In this document: positions 9,256 to 18,727 of the stretch, in pieces
Layout: every line of letters begins with the position of its first letter
How positions within the stretch are numbered: position 1 is the first letter of the stretch
Source: Lysobacterales bacterium
Lineage (GTDB): Bacteria > Pseudomonadota > Gammaproteobacteria > Xanthomonadales > SZUA-38
Length of the DNA: 64,000 bases
Assembly (NCBI GenBank): GCA_028285525.1
Contig: JANQOZ010000082.1
Coordinates: 30,101-94,100, forward strand
Direction of reading: 5' to 3'
The notes under the pieces: model-generated
The model's database searches: none
The model's input: only the letters and a program-made list of their open reading frames with translations
Told to the model about the DNA's origin: nothing
Program-made: the position numbers and the translations under genes

Positions 9256-10290
9256 ATGGAAGACAACAAAAAGCGCGCTCTGGCAGCAGCTCTGGGCCAG
9301 ATTGAGAAACAGTTCGGCAAAGGTGCGGTCATGCGCATGGGCGATGACACCGCAGCCGACATCGACGTCATCTCGAGCGGATCGCTCAAGCTGGATGTGG
9401 CTCTGGGTATTGGTGGGTACCCGAAGGGTCGCGTCGTCGAGATCTACGGGCCGGAGTCCAGCGGTAAAACGACGCTGACGCTGCAGGCCATCGCCGAATG
9501 CCAGAAGGCCGGCGGCACGGCAGCTTTTATCGACGCGGAACACGCGCTCGACCCCAGCTATGCCGAAAAGCTGGGCGTCAACATCGACGACCTGCTGGTC
9601 TCCCAGCCGGACACCGGTGAGCAGGCGCTGGAAATCGCCGACATGCTGGTGCGTTCCAGCGCTATCGATATCATCGTCGTCGACTCGGTGGCCGCGCTCA
9701 CGCCTAAGGCGGAAATCGAGGGCGAGATGGGCGATTCGCACGTCGGTCTGCAGGCCCGCCTGATGTCTCAGGCGCTGCGGAAGCTCACCGCCAATATCAA
9801 GCGGTCCAATACGCTGGTCATGTTTATCAACCAGATCCGCATGAAGATCGGCGTGATGTTCGGCAGCCCGGAGACGACCACGGGCGGCAACGCGCTGAAG
9901 TTCTACTCCTCGGTTCGGCTGGACATCCGCCGCATCGGCGCGGTGAAGCGTGGCGACGAGGTGATCGGCAACGATACGCGGGTCAAGGTCGTGAAAAACA
10001 AAACGGCGCCGCCGTTCCGCAAAGCGGAGTTCGAGATTCTCTACGGCGAAGGTGTTTCGCGGGAGGGTGAGGTCATCGACCTCGGTGTGGAGCACAACAT
10101 CGTCGACAAGGCGGGCGCCTGGTATTCCTATAACGGCGATCGCATTGGCCAGGGCAAAGACAACGTGCGGAATTTCCTCAAGGACAATCCGGACCTAATG
10201 GCTGAGATCGAGGGTCGGATCCGTGCAGAGCTGCTCGGTACTGACACTGAGGTGGATCAGGACGCTGAGCCCACGCCGGAAGAGGCCTGA
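9256..10290 (+). CDS. recA: Recombinase RecA
   Basis: 344 residues from [20 protein letters not shown]; an ATG 45 bases upstream is in frame but gives a non-family N terminus. It carries Walker [10 protein letters not shown], the MAW motif, Walker B-type [15 protein letters not shown], loop L1 ([23 protein letters not shown] region) and loop L2 ([17 protein letters not shown] region). The end is acidic ([15 protein letters not shown]), as in other proteobacterial RecA. It promotes strand exchange and LexA cleavage. The stop codon overlaps or abuts the recX start region. Confidence 0.98.
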   Translation: MEDNKKRALAAALGQIEKQFGKGAVMRMGDDTAADIDVISSGSLKLDVALGIGGYPKGRVVEIYGPESSGKTTLTLQAIAECQKAGGTAAFIDAEHALDPSYAEKLGVNIDDLLVSQPDTGEQALEIADMLVRSSAIDIIVVDSVAALTPKAEIEGEMGDSHVGLQARLMSQALRKLTANIKRSNTLVMFINQIRMKIGVMFGSPETTTGGNALKFYSSVRLDIRRIGAVKRGDEVIGNDTRVKVVKNKTAPPFRKAEFEILYGEGVSREGEVIDLGVEHNIVDKAGAWYSYNGDRIGQGKDNVRNFLKDNPDLMAEIEGRIRAELLGTDTEVDQDAEPTPEEA

Positions 10291-10292
10291 CG

Positions 10293-10781
10293 CTGAGGGA
10301 CGAGTTTTCGGATCAGCGTGATGACGCTGATCCGGAAGAAGCGTTTGCGGAGGCGTTTCGCCGCGCCCGGCATCGGGCGGTTGCCTGGCTGTCTCGCCGG
10401 GAGTACGCCACCGGCGAGATGCGCCAGAAGCTCGAGCAGCAGGGGGGATTTCCCGCGGACGTGGCGGAGCACACCATGGAGTGGCTGCTCCGCAACGACC
10501 TGATCAGCAACGAACGGTTCAGCGAAGCGTTCTGCCGGCGGCGGGCCCGCCAGGGCTATGGGCCGCAGCGCGTGCGGATGGAGCTGCGCCAGCGCGGGGT
10601 CCCGTCAGCGATGGCTGAGCTGGCCCTGGAGGCGGAAAGCTGGCACGAGGCTGCGCAGACGGCGTGGCAGAAACGTTTCAAGTCCATGCTGCCGGAGGGA
10701 GCAAAAGAGCGCGCCCGGCAGCAAAAATACCTTGCGCAGCGGGGCTTCAGCCACGATATCATCCGCTCTGTCATACGATAA
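10293..10781 (+). CDS. recX: Regulatory protein RecX (probable CTG start)
   Basis: About 162 residues of three-helix repeats that inhibit RecA filaments. The family's first motif, RAVAWLSRREYATGEMRQKLEQQG, lies at the N terminus, so translation must begin well upstream of the only in-frame ATG (10419, inside that motif). From the stop at 10266-10268 there is no ATG, GTG or TTG in this frame before 10419. The best candidate is CTG at 10293, seven bases after GGAAGAGG (10278-10285) and two bases past the recA stop. CTG at 10287 is too close to that ribosome-binding site. Product is firm, start is inferred. Confidence 0.85.
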   Translation: MRDEFSDQRDDADPEEAFAEAFRRARHRAVAWLSRREYATGEMRQKLEQQGGFPADVAEHTMEWLLRNDLISNERFSEAFCRRRARQGYGPQRVRMELRQRGVPSAMAELALEAESWHEAAQTAWQKRFKSMLPEGAKERARQQKYLAQRGFSHDIIRSVIR

Positions 10782-10796
10782 GCCGATCATTGTTCC

Positions 10797-13439
10797 ATGA
10801 CCAGTAGCTCCGACCTTCGGGCCAGCTTTATCCAGTTTTTCGCCGAGCACGACCACCAGGCGGTGGCCAGCAGTCCGCTGGTGCCCGCCAACGATCCCAC
10901 GCTGCTATTCACCAATGCCGGGATGGTGCAGTTCAAGGACGTGTTCCTGGGCGCGGAGCAGCGTCCCTATCAGCGGGCCGTGTCGTCGCAGCGCTGCGTG
11001 CGGGCCGGCGGCAAACACAACGATCTTGACGAGGTGGGCTACACGGCGCGGCACCACACATTCTTTGAAATGCTGGGCAACTTCAGCTTCGGTGACTACT
11101 TCAAAGAAGACGCGATCGTCTATGCCTGGCAGTTCCTCACCGAGGTGCTGAAGCTGCCGGAAGAAAAGCTGCTGGTCACGGTTTATGAAAGTGACGACGA
11201 GGCCTTCGACCTGTGGACCGGCAAGATGGGCCTGCCGCCGGAGAAGGTGCTGCGGATTGGCGATAAGCCCGGCGGCAAACCGTTTGAGAGCGATAATTTC
11301 TGGGCGATGGGTGACACCGGCCCGTGCGGCCCGTGCTCCGAGATTTTCTACGACCACGGTGAGGGTGTGCCGGGCGGCCCGCCCGGGTCGGCCGACGAAG
11401 ACGGCGACCGTTTTATCGAGATCTGGAACCTGGTGTTCATGCAGTTCGACCGCGACGCCAGCGGCGAGATGCGGCCTCTGCCAAAGCCCTGCGTGGATAC
11501 CGGCATGGGGCTGGAGCGCCTCGCGGCTATCCTGCAGGGCAAACACTCCAACTACGAAACGGACACCTTCCAGGCGTTGATCACCGCCGCGGCTGAGCTC
11601 ACAGGCGCCGCCGATCGGGACAACAACTCGCTCAAGGTGATCGCTGACCACATCCGCGCCTGCGCCTTTCTGATCGTCGACGGCGTGCTGCCCGCCAACG
11701 AGGGCCGCGGCTACGTGCTGCGCCGGATCATTCGCCGGGCGATTCGCCACGGCTACAAGCTCGGCCAGAAAGCGCCGTTCTTTGCGGCCCTGGTGCCGGC
11801 GCTGGATGCCCAGATGGGTGAAGCCTATCCGGAACTGCGCGCCAAGGTGGCGTTTGTTCAGCGCGTGCTGACAACCGAGGAGGAGCGCTTCTCCGAAACG
11901 CTGGAAAACGGCATGAAGCTGCTGGAAGAGGCGATCAGCGGTCTCTCCAGCGACCAGATTCCCGGCGATACGGCGTTCAAGCTTTACGACACCTACGGCT
12001 TTCCGGTGGACCTGACCGCCGACGTTGCCCGGGAGCGAGGCCTCACGGTGGATCAGTCGGGCTTCGACACCGCGATGGAGGCGCAGCGCGACCGGGCGCG
12101 GGCCGCCAGCCAGTTCAAGACCGGGGGCGCAGTGGACGGTGAGCTGCTGGCCAACCTGCCAGCGCCTGAGTTCCTGGGTTATCAGCACCTCGAAGGCGTT
12201 TCCGCGCAGGTCACCGGCCTGATGGTGGACGGCAAGTCGGTGCAGCAGGTGTCCGGCGACGAAGAGGTCACCGTCTTCCTGTCGCAGACGCCGTTTTACG
12301 CGGAGTCGGGCGGCCAGGTGGGCGACCAGGGAACGCTGACCGGTGACGGGCTCGTGTTTTCGGTAGAGGACACCCAAAAACTCGCCGGGGTGCACCATGC
12401 GCATGTCGGCAAACTCAAAGCGGGTGAGCTGGCCGTAGGGCAGGTTGTCAACGCCAGCATCGACGTTGAGCGGCGTGAGGCCATCGTCCTGAATCACAGC
12501 GGAACCCACCTGCTGCACGCTGCGCTGCGCAAGGTGCTGGGTGATCACGTCGAGCAGAAGGGGTCGCTGGTGGCGCCCGATCGGCTGCGGTTTGATTTCT
12601 CCCACTTCGAACCGGTGACCGCCGAGGAGCTCCAGGAACTCGAGCGCATGGTCAACCGGGAGATTCGCGCCAACGCGCCGGCCGACGTCAACCTGATGAG
12701 CTTCGACCAGGCGCTGGAAACCGGCGCCATGGCGCTGTTCGGGGAGAAGTACGGTGACGAGGTCCGCGTGCTGCGCTTCGGCGATTTTTCCATCGAGCTG
12801 TGCGGCGGGACCCACGTTCAGCGGGTGGGTGATATCGGACTGCTGAAAATTGTCAGCGAATCGGGCATTGCGGCGGGTATCCGGCGCATCGAGGCTGTGA
12901 CCGGCGACGGCGCGCTGGAGTACATTGCCAGTCAGGAAGCCGCCCTGAGCGAGGCCGCCTCACTGGTCAAGGGTTCAGCGGCTGACGTACCGGCAAAGGT
13001 GCGGCAGATCATGGAAAAGTCCCGCGAGCTGGAAAAGGCGCTAGCGGCCGCCCGGGCGAGTCTCGCCAGCAAAGCCGGCGGCGATCTGTCGGAGCAGGCG
13101 GTCGAGGTGGGTGATCTCAAGGTGGTTGCGGCCCGGCTGGAGGGCGTCAAACCACAGGAGCTGCGCCAGATGGTCGACAAGCTCAAAGACAAACTGCAGA
13201 CCGCGGCGGTCGTCCTGGCAGTGGCTGACGAAGCCAGGGTCCAGCTCGCGGCCGGCGTGACGGCTGACGCCACGGATCGGGTCAAGGCCGGCGATCTCGT
13301 GAACCACGTTGCGGGGCAGGTCGGGGGCAAAGGCGGCGGTCGACCTGATATGGCCCAGGCGGGCGGCAATCAGCCCGGCAACCTGGCAGCGGCGCTCGAC
13401 AGCGTGGTGCCCTGGGTTAAGGCACAGCTCAGCGGGTGA
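10797..13439 (+). CDS. alaS: Alanyl-tRNA synthetase
   Basis: 880 residues, full length. Class II motifs are present: motif 1/2 region [14 protein letters not shown] and [19 protein letters not shown], and the motif 3 region [15 protein letters not shown]. The editing domain has the zinc ligands [12 protein letters not shown] and CGGTHV, which remove mischarged Ser and Gly. The C-Ala domain ends with [15 protein letters not shown]. It starts 15 bases after recX and is probably in the same transcript. Confidence 0.97.
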   Translation: MTSSSDLRASFIQFFAEHDHQAVASSPLVPANDPTLLFTNAGMVQFKDVFLGAEQRPYQRAVSSQRCVRAGGKHNDLDEVGYTARHHTFFEMLGNFSFGDYFKEDAIVYAWQFLTEVLKLPEEKLLVTVYESDDEAFDLWTGKMGLPPEKVLRIGDKPGGKPFESDNFWAMGDTGPCGPCSEIFYDHGEGVPGGPPGSADEDGDRFIEIWNLVFMQFDRDASGEMRPLPKPCVDTGMGLERLAAILQGKHSNYETDTFQALITAAAELTGAADRDNNSLKVIADHIRACAFLIVDGVLPANEGRGYVLRRIIRRAIRHGYKLGQKAPFFAALVPALDAQMGEAYPELRAKVAFVQRVLTTEEERFSETLENGMKLLEEAISGLSSDQIPGDTAFKLYDTYGFPVDLTADVARERGLTVDQSGFDTAMEAQRDRARAASQFKTGGAVDGELLANLPAPEFLGYQHLEGVSAQVTGLMVDGKSVQQVSGDEEVTVFLSQTPFYAESGGQVGDQGTLTGDGLVFSVEDTQKLAGVHHAHVGKLKAGELAVGQVVNASIDVERREAIVLNHSGTHLLHAALRKVLGDHVEQKGSLVAPDRLRFDFSHFEPVTAEELQELERMVNREIRANAPADVNLMSFDQALETGAMALFGEKYGDEVRVLRFGDFSIELCGGTHVQRVGDIGLLKIVSESGIAAGIRRIEAVTGDGALEYIASQEAALSEAASLVKGSAADVPAKVRQIMEKSRELEKALAAARASLASKAGGDLSEQAVEVGDLKVVAARLEGVKPQELRQMVDKLKDKLQTAAVVLAVADEARVQLAAGVTADATDRVKAGDLVNHVAGQVGGKGGGRPDMAQAGGNQPGNLAAALDSVVPWVKAQLSG

Positions 13440-13512
13440 ACGCCGCGGCGAGACGCATCCCCGCGTCTCGCGTCAAAACTTTGAATCGTTGTCGAGCGCT
13501 TGCTTTGTATCA

Positions 13513-13536
13513 ATATGTCGATTATCGTCGACATAT
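13513..13536 (+). promoter_or_regulatory. ArsR-type operator overlapping the arsR start codon
   Basis: The perfect inverted repeat ATATGTCGA-N6-TCGACATAT ends inside the presumed arsR start codon (13535-13537). Its position and symmetry fit an autoregulatory operator for the winged-helix dimer encoded directly downstream. A repressor bound here would block both RNA polymerase and translation initiation. Confidence 0.65.
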
Positions 13537-13912
13537 GGAAATGATGGATGCTGTCAGCGCACTCAGCGCTCTGGCTCAAGAAAGCCGCCTGACCACTTTT
13601 CGCCTGCTCATCAGGGCCGGTGACGCCGGGATGGCCGCGGGTGACATCGCCCGAGAGCTTGGTGTACCGCACAACACGCTCTCCAGCCACTTGGCCTGCC
13701 TGGCGCGAAGCGGCCTGGTGACGTCGACGCGCCAAAGCCGAAGCATCATTTATCGCGTCGACTTTGCGGGCACGCGTGAGCTGCTGGCGTTTCTGCTCGA
13801 GGACTGCTGCCAGGGGCAGCCCGAGGTGTGTTCGCCCGCGATCGAAAGCGTCCTTTCCGCCTGTTGCGCGGGTGAACCAACCGAGGCTGCGGAACCCAAG
13901 AGGAATCACTGA
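13535..13912 (+). CDS. arsR: ArsR family arsenic-responsive repressor
   Basis: 125 residues from ATG 13535; ATG 13544 is also possible and has GGA five bases upstream. A winged helix (GMAAGDIARELGVPHNTLSSHLACLARSGLV) is followed by the beta wing. The C terminus has C91, C92 and C99, plus C110-C111. This resembles the C-terminal Cys triad of the AfArsR-type repressors rather than the helix-4 CVC site of the E. coli type. It should repress the arsI-acr3 operon until trivalent arsenicals bind. Its stop overlaps the arsI start by one base. Confidence 0.85.
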   Translation: MEMMDAVSALSALAQESRLTTFRLLIRAGDAGMAAGDIARELGVPHNTLSSHLACLARSGLVTSTRQSRSIIYRVDFAGTRELLAFLLEDCCQGQPEVCSPAIESVLSACCAGEPTEAAEPKRNH

Positions 13913-14337
13913 TGAAACGACTGCATGTACACATCGATGTCGAAGATCTCCAAACGTCGATCGGGTTTTACTCAACGCTGTTCTCGGCGGAGCCCGAGGT
14001 CGTCGAGGAGGACTACGCCCGCTGGATGCTGGACGACCCCCGGGTCAACTTTGCGGTCAGCACGCGCGCCGGCAGCACCGGCGTCAGCCACCTCGGTATT
14101 CAGGTCGAGGACGAGAAGGAGCTGGCCGAGCTCTATCAGCGTTTGGACTCCGCCAGCGGCGATGTGCTCGATGAAGGCACCACCACCTGCTGCTATGCCC
14201 GATCAACCAAACGATGGATCGCCGACCCTCAGGGCGTGGACTGGGAGACTTTCCTGACACACGGACGCTCGACGGTGTACGGCCACGAACTCGGTGAGAT
14301 GGATCAGGGGCAGACGGAATCCACCGGCTGCTGCTGA
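13912..14337 (+). CDS. arsI: ArsI/CadI-type C-As lyase (vicinal oxygen chelate family)
   Basis: 141 residues with the glyoxalase/dioxygenase fold. ArsI is a non-haem iron dioxygenase that demethylates methylarsenite and degrades trivalent aromatic arsenicals. The arsenic-binding pair C93-C94 sits in TTCCYARSTKRWIADPQG. H60 and E112 are at the expected metal-ligand positions; the N-terminal ligand is probably H7. A further Cys pair closes the protein (TGCC). Its place between arsR and acr3 supports a role in organoarsenical detoxification. CadI is a close homologue, so cadmium induction is possible. Confidence 0.85.
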   Translation: MKRLHVHIDVEDLQTSIGFYSTLFSAEPEVVEEDYARWMLDDPRVNFAVSTRAGSTGVSHLGIQVEDEKELAELYQRLDSASGDVLDEGTTTCCYARSTKRWIADPQGVDWETFLTHGRSTVYGHELGEMDQGQTESTGCC

Positions 14338-14355
14338 GTGGCGGAGGTTTCTACC

Positions 14356-15408
14356 ATGGGTCTTTTTGAACGCTGGCTTTCTTTGTGGGTCGGCCTGGGA
14401 ATTGTTGCGGGCATTGCGCTGGGCGCTCAGTTCCCGGGTCTGTTTGAGGCCGTAGCGGGCCTTGAGTACGCCAGCGTCAATCTTGTGGTGGCCGTCCTGA
14501 TCTGGGCCATGATCTACCCGATGATGGTCAACGTGGATTTCGCGTCCCTGCGCGACGTCGGGCGCCGTCCCCGTGGGCTCTGCATCACCCTGGTGGTGAA
14601 CTGGCTTATCAAACCCTTTTCCATGGCTGCGCTCGGCGTCCTGTTCTTTGAGGTTGTTTTTGCCGGGCTCGTTGCGCCGGAAACCGCCCGGGAATACATC
14701 GCGGGCATGATCCTGCTGGGCGTTGCGCCCTGTACCGCGATGGTGTTTGTCTGGAGCCAGCTCGTGCGCGGTGATGCCAACTACACGCTGGTCCAGGTCT
14801 CGATCAACGATCTGATCATGGTGTTTGCGTTTGCGCCGCTGGCGGCCATGCTGCTGGGCATCACCGAGGTGGTGGTGCCGTGGGAAACCCTGATCCTGTC
14901 GGTTGTGCTGTACGTTGTGACGCCGCTGCTGGCGGGCTATTTGACCCGCCGGCTGCTTGGGGCAGGCCAGGATTCGGGCCGGGTTGATGCGTTTACGCAG
15001 CGGATCAAACCGTTCTCTATTGTCGGGCTGGTGGCGACGGTGGTGCTGCTGTTTGGCTTTCAGGCCGAAAAGATCCTGGGCCAGCCCGGGGTGATTGCGC
15101 TGATTGCCGTTCCGTTGATCATCCAGAGCTACGGAATTTTCTTTGTGGCGTACGGGTGGGCTTATGTGTGGCGGGTGCCGTTTGAAACCGCCGCTCCCGC
15201 AGCGCTCATCGGCACGTCTAATTTCTTTGAACTGGCGGTGGCTGTCGCGATCAGCCTGTTTGGTCTCAACTCCGGCGCTGCGCTGGCCACGGTTGTGGGC
15301 GTGCTGGTTGAGGTGCCGGTCATGCTGTCGCTGGTTGCTCTGGCCAACAAAACCCGCTCGCACTTTCCGGCGCAGGGCAACCTGCGTGCAGTCGGTGAAA
15401 ACTCCTAG
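14356..15408 (+). CDS. acr3: Arsenite efflux permease Acr3
   Basis: 350 residues with ten predicted membrane helices. The family signature [15 protein letters not shown] contains the conserved Cys in TM4 needed for As(III) transport, and TM9 has the [18 protein letters not shown] block. ATG 14356 is chosen because GGAGG lies eight bases upstream; an in-frame GTG at 14338 would add six residues. Acr3 exports the As(III) released by ArsI. No arsC is present in the cluster, so arsenate reduction must be encoded elsewhere if it occurs. Confidence 0.93.
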   Translation: MGLFERWLSLWVGLGIVAGIALGAQFPGLFEAVAGLEYASVNLVVAVLIWAMIYPMMVNVDFASLRDVGRRPRGLCITLVVNWLIKPFSMAALGVLFFEVVFAGLVAPETAREYIAGMILLGVAPCTAMVFVWSQLVRGDANYTLVQVSINDLIMVFAFAPLAAMLLGITEVVVPWETLILSVVLYVVTPLLAGYLTRRLLGAGQDSGRVDAFTQRIKPFSIVGLVATVVLLFGFQAEKILGQPGVIALIAVPLIIQSYGIFFVAYGWAYVWRVPFETAAPAALIGTSNFFELAVAVAISLFGLNSGAALATVVGVLVEVPVMLSLVALANKTRSHFPAQGNLRAVGENS

Positions 15409-15450
15409 GGCGTCGAACCTCCAGTCTTAGCTGATTGCTGAGGGGCTGCC

Positions 15451-15466
15451 TGCCGGTTGGCCGGCA
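15451..15466. terminator. Terminator-like hairpin after acr3
   Basis: The stem TGCCGG/CCGGCA with loop TTGG lies 43 bases after the acr3 stop. Only a loose T/C-rich stretch follows, so factor-independent termination is uncertain. Confidence 0.35.
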
Positions 15467-15502
15467 TCAGTCTCAACTTGTTCTTTCGGTTAATATGTAA
15501 TA

Positions 15503-15514
15503 ATGTAATTACAT
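15503..15514. promoter_or_regulatory. Palindromic operator ATGTAATTACAT at the second arsR-like gene
   Basis: The 12-bp perfect palindrome lies within a wider AT-rich symmetric stretch bounded by GTTAA (15489-15493) and TTAAC (15516-15520). It overlaps the upstream candidate start codon (15513). The arrangement mirrors that of the arsR gene 2 kb upstream and fits autorepression. Confidence 0.5.
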
Positions 15515-15854
15515 GTTAACTAATAACAGCATGGATTCGATCTTTCAGGCGCTGGCGCATGAAATCCGGCGAACGATCCTGGATCTGCTTCGCGAGAATC
15601 CTGGTTTGACCGTCGGCAAGCTGGCGGGGCATTTTGACGTCAGCCGGATTGCGGTCATGAATCATCTGGCGGTGCTCGAAAAAGCCGGGCTCGTTACCAG
15701 CGAGAAGGATCGTCGTTCCCGTCGGCTTTATCTCAACGTCATGCCCATCCAGCTGATCTATGACCGCTGGACCGACGACTACAGCGGCCATTGGGCAGGC
15801 CGCTTGGCCTCCATCAAATACGCCGCCGAGCAGGCCGCGAAGGATAAAAAATGA
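15513..15854 (+). CDS. ArsR-family regulator coupled to an SRPBCC protein
   Basis: 113 residues (107 if translation begins at ATG 15531, MDSIFQAL). A winged helix is clear (LTVGKLAGHFDVSRIAVMNHLAVLEKAGLVTSEKDRRSRRLYLN). There are no Cys residues, so it is not a metal sensor of the ArsR type. The family pairs typically with a downstream AHSA1/START-domain gene, as here with a four-base overlap. The ligand is unknown. Confidence 0.85.
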   Translation: MLTNNSMDSIFQALAHEIRRTILDLLRENPGLTVGKLAGHFDVSRIAVMNHLAVLEKAGLVTSEKDRRSRRLYLNVMPIQLIYDRWTDDYSGHWAGRLASIKYAAEQAAKDKK

Positions 15855-16390
15855 CAACAAGCGACAGCAGTAAGGCCATCTACCGGGTTGTGATCAACGC
15901 GCCGATTGAGACCGTCTGGTCGGAGCTGGTAAAAACGGATCAGGTCCTGCCGTTCTTCTTTGGGGCGGTGTGCAAAACCCCCGGGCAGCTTGAGGTGGGT
16001 GCGCCGGTGGCGATGCAGACCACCAACGGCAAATTTTGCAGCGTCGTCGGCAAAGTGCTGGAGTTCAGTCCGCCGCACCGCTACGCCCACAGCTTTAAGT
16101 TCACCAACCACGACGATGCGCCGTGCACGGTGACCTACGAACTCAAAGAGGTCGCTGACGGGGTGGAGTTTTCGCTGATCACCACGAACGTCCCGGTGGG
16201 GACCAAAACGGAAAAAGGTATGGCTCAGGGCGGGCCGTTTATCGTCAACACCTTTAAGTCGGTGGTGGAAAAGGGCAAGCCGGGCTTTGGGGGGCGCCTC
16301 ATGCTGGGCATGATTGGACTGTTTCAGCCCCTCACGCCGAAGGTTTGCCGCTCGGAAAACTGGTCTTTCGACAAAATACTGGAGCTCTAG
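15851..16390 (+). CDS. SRPBCC (AHSA1-like) ligand-binding protein
   Basis: 179 residues with the START-like helix-grip fold: INAPIETVWSELVKTDQVLPFF at the start, then LEVGAPVAM, FSPPHRYAHSFK and TYELKEVADGVEF. Such domains bind hydrophobic ligands or act as Hsp90 co-chaperone-like modules. The C-terminal third lacks the usual single helix and has a longer Gly-rich extension. It overlaps the upstream regulator by four bases, so the two act together; a regulator/ligand sink pair is the usual interpretation. Confidence 0.8.
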   Translation: MTTSDSSKAIYRVVINAPIETVWSELVKTDQVLPFFFGAVCKTPGQLEVGAPVAMQTTNGKFCSVVGKVLEFSPPHRYAHSFKFTNHDDAPCTVTYELKEVADGVEFSLITTNVPVGTKTEKGMAQGGPFIVNTFKSVVEKGKPGFGGRLMLGMIGLFQPLTPKVCRSENWSFDKILEL

Positions 16391-16486
16391 CGCCGCCGAG
16401 GCAGTCGCCGGTGTCCTGGATATATCGTAAGTCAGTCTCTAGAAAGTACTTCCTAGCTATTGATAAACAAACGTTTTATTGCTCAA

Positions 16487-17674
16487 TCAGTTCTGAATCA
16501 CGCCGAGTTCAGCCCCCACCTTGCGGAACGCCGCAATCGCCTGATCCAGGTGTTCCCGGGTGTGGGCCGCGGAGATCTGCAGACGAATGCGGGCCTGCCC
16601 CTTGGGCACCACGGGATAGAAGAAGCCGATGCAGTAAATGCCCTCGTCCATCAGCCGGCGCGCCATCTCCTGCGACAGCTCAGCGTCGCCAAGCATCACC
16701 GGGCAGATCGGGTGCTCTCCGGCGAGAATCGTGAATCCTGCGGCGGTCATCTGTTCGCGAAAGTAGCGCGTGTTTTCGTTGAGCTGCTGCCGCAGGCCGT
16801 CGCTTGCGTCCATCAGCTCAAACACCTTGATGCTGGCGCCGACAATGGCGGGAGCCAGCGTGTTGGAGAAGAGGTAGGGCCGGGAGCGTTGGCGCAGCAT
16901 GTCGATCACCGGCTTGCGTCCGGTGGTAAACCCTCCGGAGCCACCGCCGAGCGCTTTACCGAGCGTCGAGGTGAAGATATCGATGCGGTCCATCACCCCG
17001 TGATGTTCCGCTGAACCCCGGCCCGTCGGCCCAACGAAACCGGTGGCGTGACAGTCATCGATCATGACGAGCGCATCGTAGCGTTCCGCCAGGTCACAAA
17101 TCTGATCCAGCTTTGCGATATACCCGTCCATGGAAAACACGCCGTCGGTAGCGATCAGCCGGGTTCGGGCGCCCGCCGCGTTCTTAAGCTGGGTTTCCAG
17201 GTCCGCCATGTCGCTGTTGGCGTAGCGGTAGCGCTGCGCCTTGCATAAGCGAATCCCGTCGATGATCGAGGCGTGGTTGAGGGCGTCGGAGATCACCGCG
17301 TCCTCGGGTCCGAGGATGGTCTCGAAGAGGCCGCCGTTGGCGTCGAAGCACGACGGATAGAGGATGGTGTCCTCGGTGCCGAAAAAGCCGCTGATCTGCT
17401 GTTCGAGCTGCTTATGGAGGTCCTGTGTGCCGCAGATAAAGCGCACTGACGCGAGCCCAAAGCCGTGCTCGTCCAGCGCCTGGTGGGCTGCGGCGATCAC
17501 CTCTGGATGGTCGGCCAGGCCCAGATAGTTGTTCGCGCAGAAGTTCAGCACGTCGCGGCCGTCGGCCACGATGGCGACCCGCTGCGGCGTGCTGATGACC
17601 CGCTCGGTCTTGTACAGGCCGTCAGCCTGGATTTGTTCCAGTTCGAGTTTTAGTCGGTCCTGCGCAGCGCTCAT
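16487..17674 (-). CDS. kbl: 2-Amino-3-ketobutyrate CoA ligase (glycine C-acetyltransferase)
   Basis: 395 residues, PLP alpha-oxoamine synthase. It cleaves 2-amino-3-ketobutyrate with CoA to glycine and acetyl-CoA, the second step of threonine degradation. Seen motifs: [30 protein letters not shown], the pre-lysine block [17 protein letters not shown] and the PLP lysine in [10 protein letters not shown]. It overlaps tdh by four bases. Confidence 0.97.
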   Translation of the reverse strand: MSAAQDRLKLELEQIQADGLYKTERVISTPQRVAIVADGRDVLNFCANNYLGLADHPEVIAAAHQALDEHGFGLASVRFICGTQDLHKQLEQQISGFFGTEDTILYPSCFDANGGLFETILGPEDAVISDALNHASIIDGIRLCKAQRYRYANSDMADLETQLKNAAGARTRLIATDGVFSMDGYIAKLDQICDLAERYDALVMIDDCHATGFVGPTGRGSAEHHGVMDRIDIFTSTLGKALGGGSGGFTTGRKPVIDMLRQRSRPYLFSNTLAPAIVGASIKVFELMDASDGLRQQLNENTRYFREQMTAAGFTILAGEHPICPVMLGDAELSQEMARRLMDEGIYCIGFFYPVVPKGQARIRLQISAAHTREHLDQAIAAFRKVGAELGVIQN

Positions 17675-18720
17675 GCTCTCTCACTCCAATCACAGACCAC
17701 CTTGCCGCAGCGACCTTCCTGCATCAGGGCAAAACCCTGCTCGTAGTCGCTGATGGGGATCTGGTGTGTTAACACTTTTTCCAGGGGAAAACCGGTGAGC
17801 AGCATCTGCGTCATCTTGTACCAGGTCTCGTACATGAGCCGGCCGTAGATGCCGTGCAGCTCCAGCCCTTTGAAGATCACCTGGTGCCAGTTGACTTGGG
17901 ACTCCCGCGACAGAATGCCCAGCATGGCGATTTTGCCGGCCGGGTACATCAGCTCGAGCATGTCGTCGAACGCTCGACCGTTGCCCGACATCTCAAGGCC
18001 CACGTCATAACCCTCGAGCTTCAGCTCGCGCGTGGCGTCCTGGAGCGACTCGCGGGTCACGTTCACGGTTCGGTTGGCGCCCATGCTTGCCGCCAGCTCC
18101 AGCCGATAGTCGTTGACGTCGCTCACCACCACGTTGCGTGCCCCGACGTGGCGGCAGATGCCGGCGGCAATGATGCCGATAGGTCCGGCGCCGGTGATCA
18201 AGACATCTTCGCCGACGAGGTCAAACTTCAGCGCGCAGTGAGCGGCGTTCCCGAACGGATCAAAAAAGGCCGCCAGCTCGGATGGCACCGCTTCGGGAAT
18301 CCGCCACAGGTTGGAGGCGGGGACGGCGACATATTCGGCAAACGCGCCGTTGCGGTTGACGCCGATGCCTTCGGTGTAGGGACACAGATGCTGCTTGCCG
18401 CGCTTGCAGTTCCGGCACACCCCGCAGGCGACGTGGCCTTCGGCGGATACCCTTTCACCGACGTCGTAGCCGACTACGCCGGGGCCAAGCTCGGCGATAC
18501 GGCCGACAAACTCGTGACCGATAATCAGGCCGGGTTTGATCGTCTGGCTGGACCACTCGTCCCAGTCGTAAATATGCACGTCCGTGCCGCAGATGGCCGT
18601 TTTCTCCAGGCGGATCAGCACCTCGTTCGTGCCGACTTCGGGCACCGGTACCTCTTCCAGCCAGATGCCGGGGCCGGCCTCGCGTTTGACGAGCGCCTGC
18701 ATGGTTTGGGGAATGCTCAT
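17671..18720 (-). CDS. tdh: L-threonine 3-dehydrogenase
   Basis: 349 residues, zinc medium-chain dehydrogenase. It oxidises L-threonine to 2-amino-3-ketobutyrate with NAD+. The catalytic zinc site starts with [13 protein letters not shown], the structural zinc site is [15 protein letters not shown], and the Rossmann motif is [10 protein letters not shown]. It is the first gene of the tdh-kbl operon and lies seven bases after the sirtuin gene, so it may also be read from that operon. Confidence 0.97.
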   Translation of the reverse strand: MSIPQTMQALVKREAGPGIWLEEVPVPEVGTNEVLIRLEKTAICGTDVHIYDWDEWSSQTIKPGLIIGHEFVGRIAELGPGVVGYDVGERVSAEGHVACGVCRNCKRGKQHLCPYTEGIGVNRNGAFAEYVAVPASNLWRIPEAVPSELAAFFDPFGNAAHCALKFDLVGEDVLITGAGPIGIIAAGICRHVGARNVVVSDVNDYRLELAASMGANRTVNVTRESLQDATRELKLEGYDVGLEMSGNGRAFDDMLELMYPAGKIAMLGILSRESQVNWHQVIFKGLELHGIYGRLMYETWYKMTQMLLTGFPLEKVLTHQIPISDYEQGFALMQEGRCGKVVCDWSERA

Positions 18721-18727
18721 ACGTCAA

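Noticed and set aside
10905..12815. Long reverse-strand open frame of 636 codons opposite alaS
   Set aside because: Shadow frame caused by high GC codon bias. AlaS on the other strand has all catalytic motifs, and the reverse protein has none.
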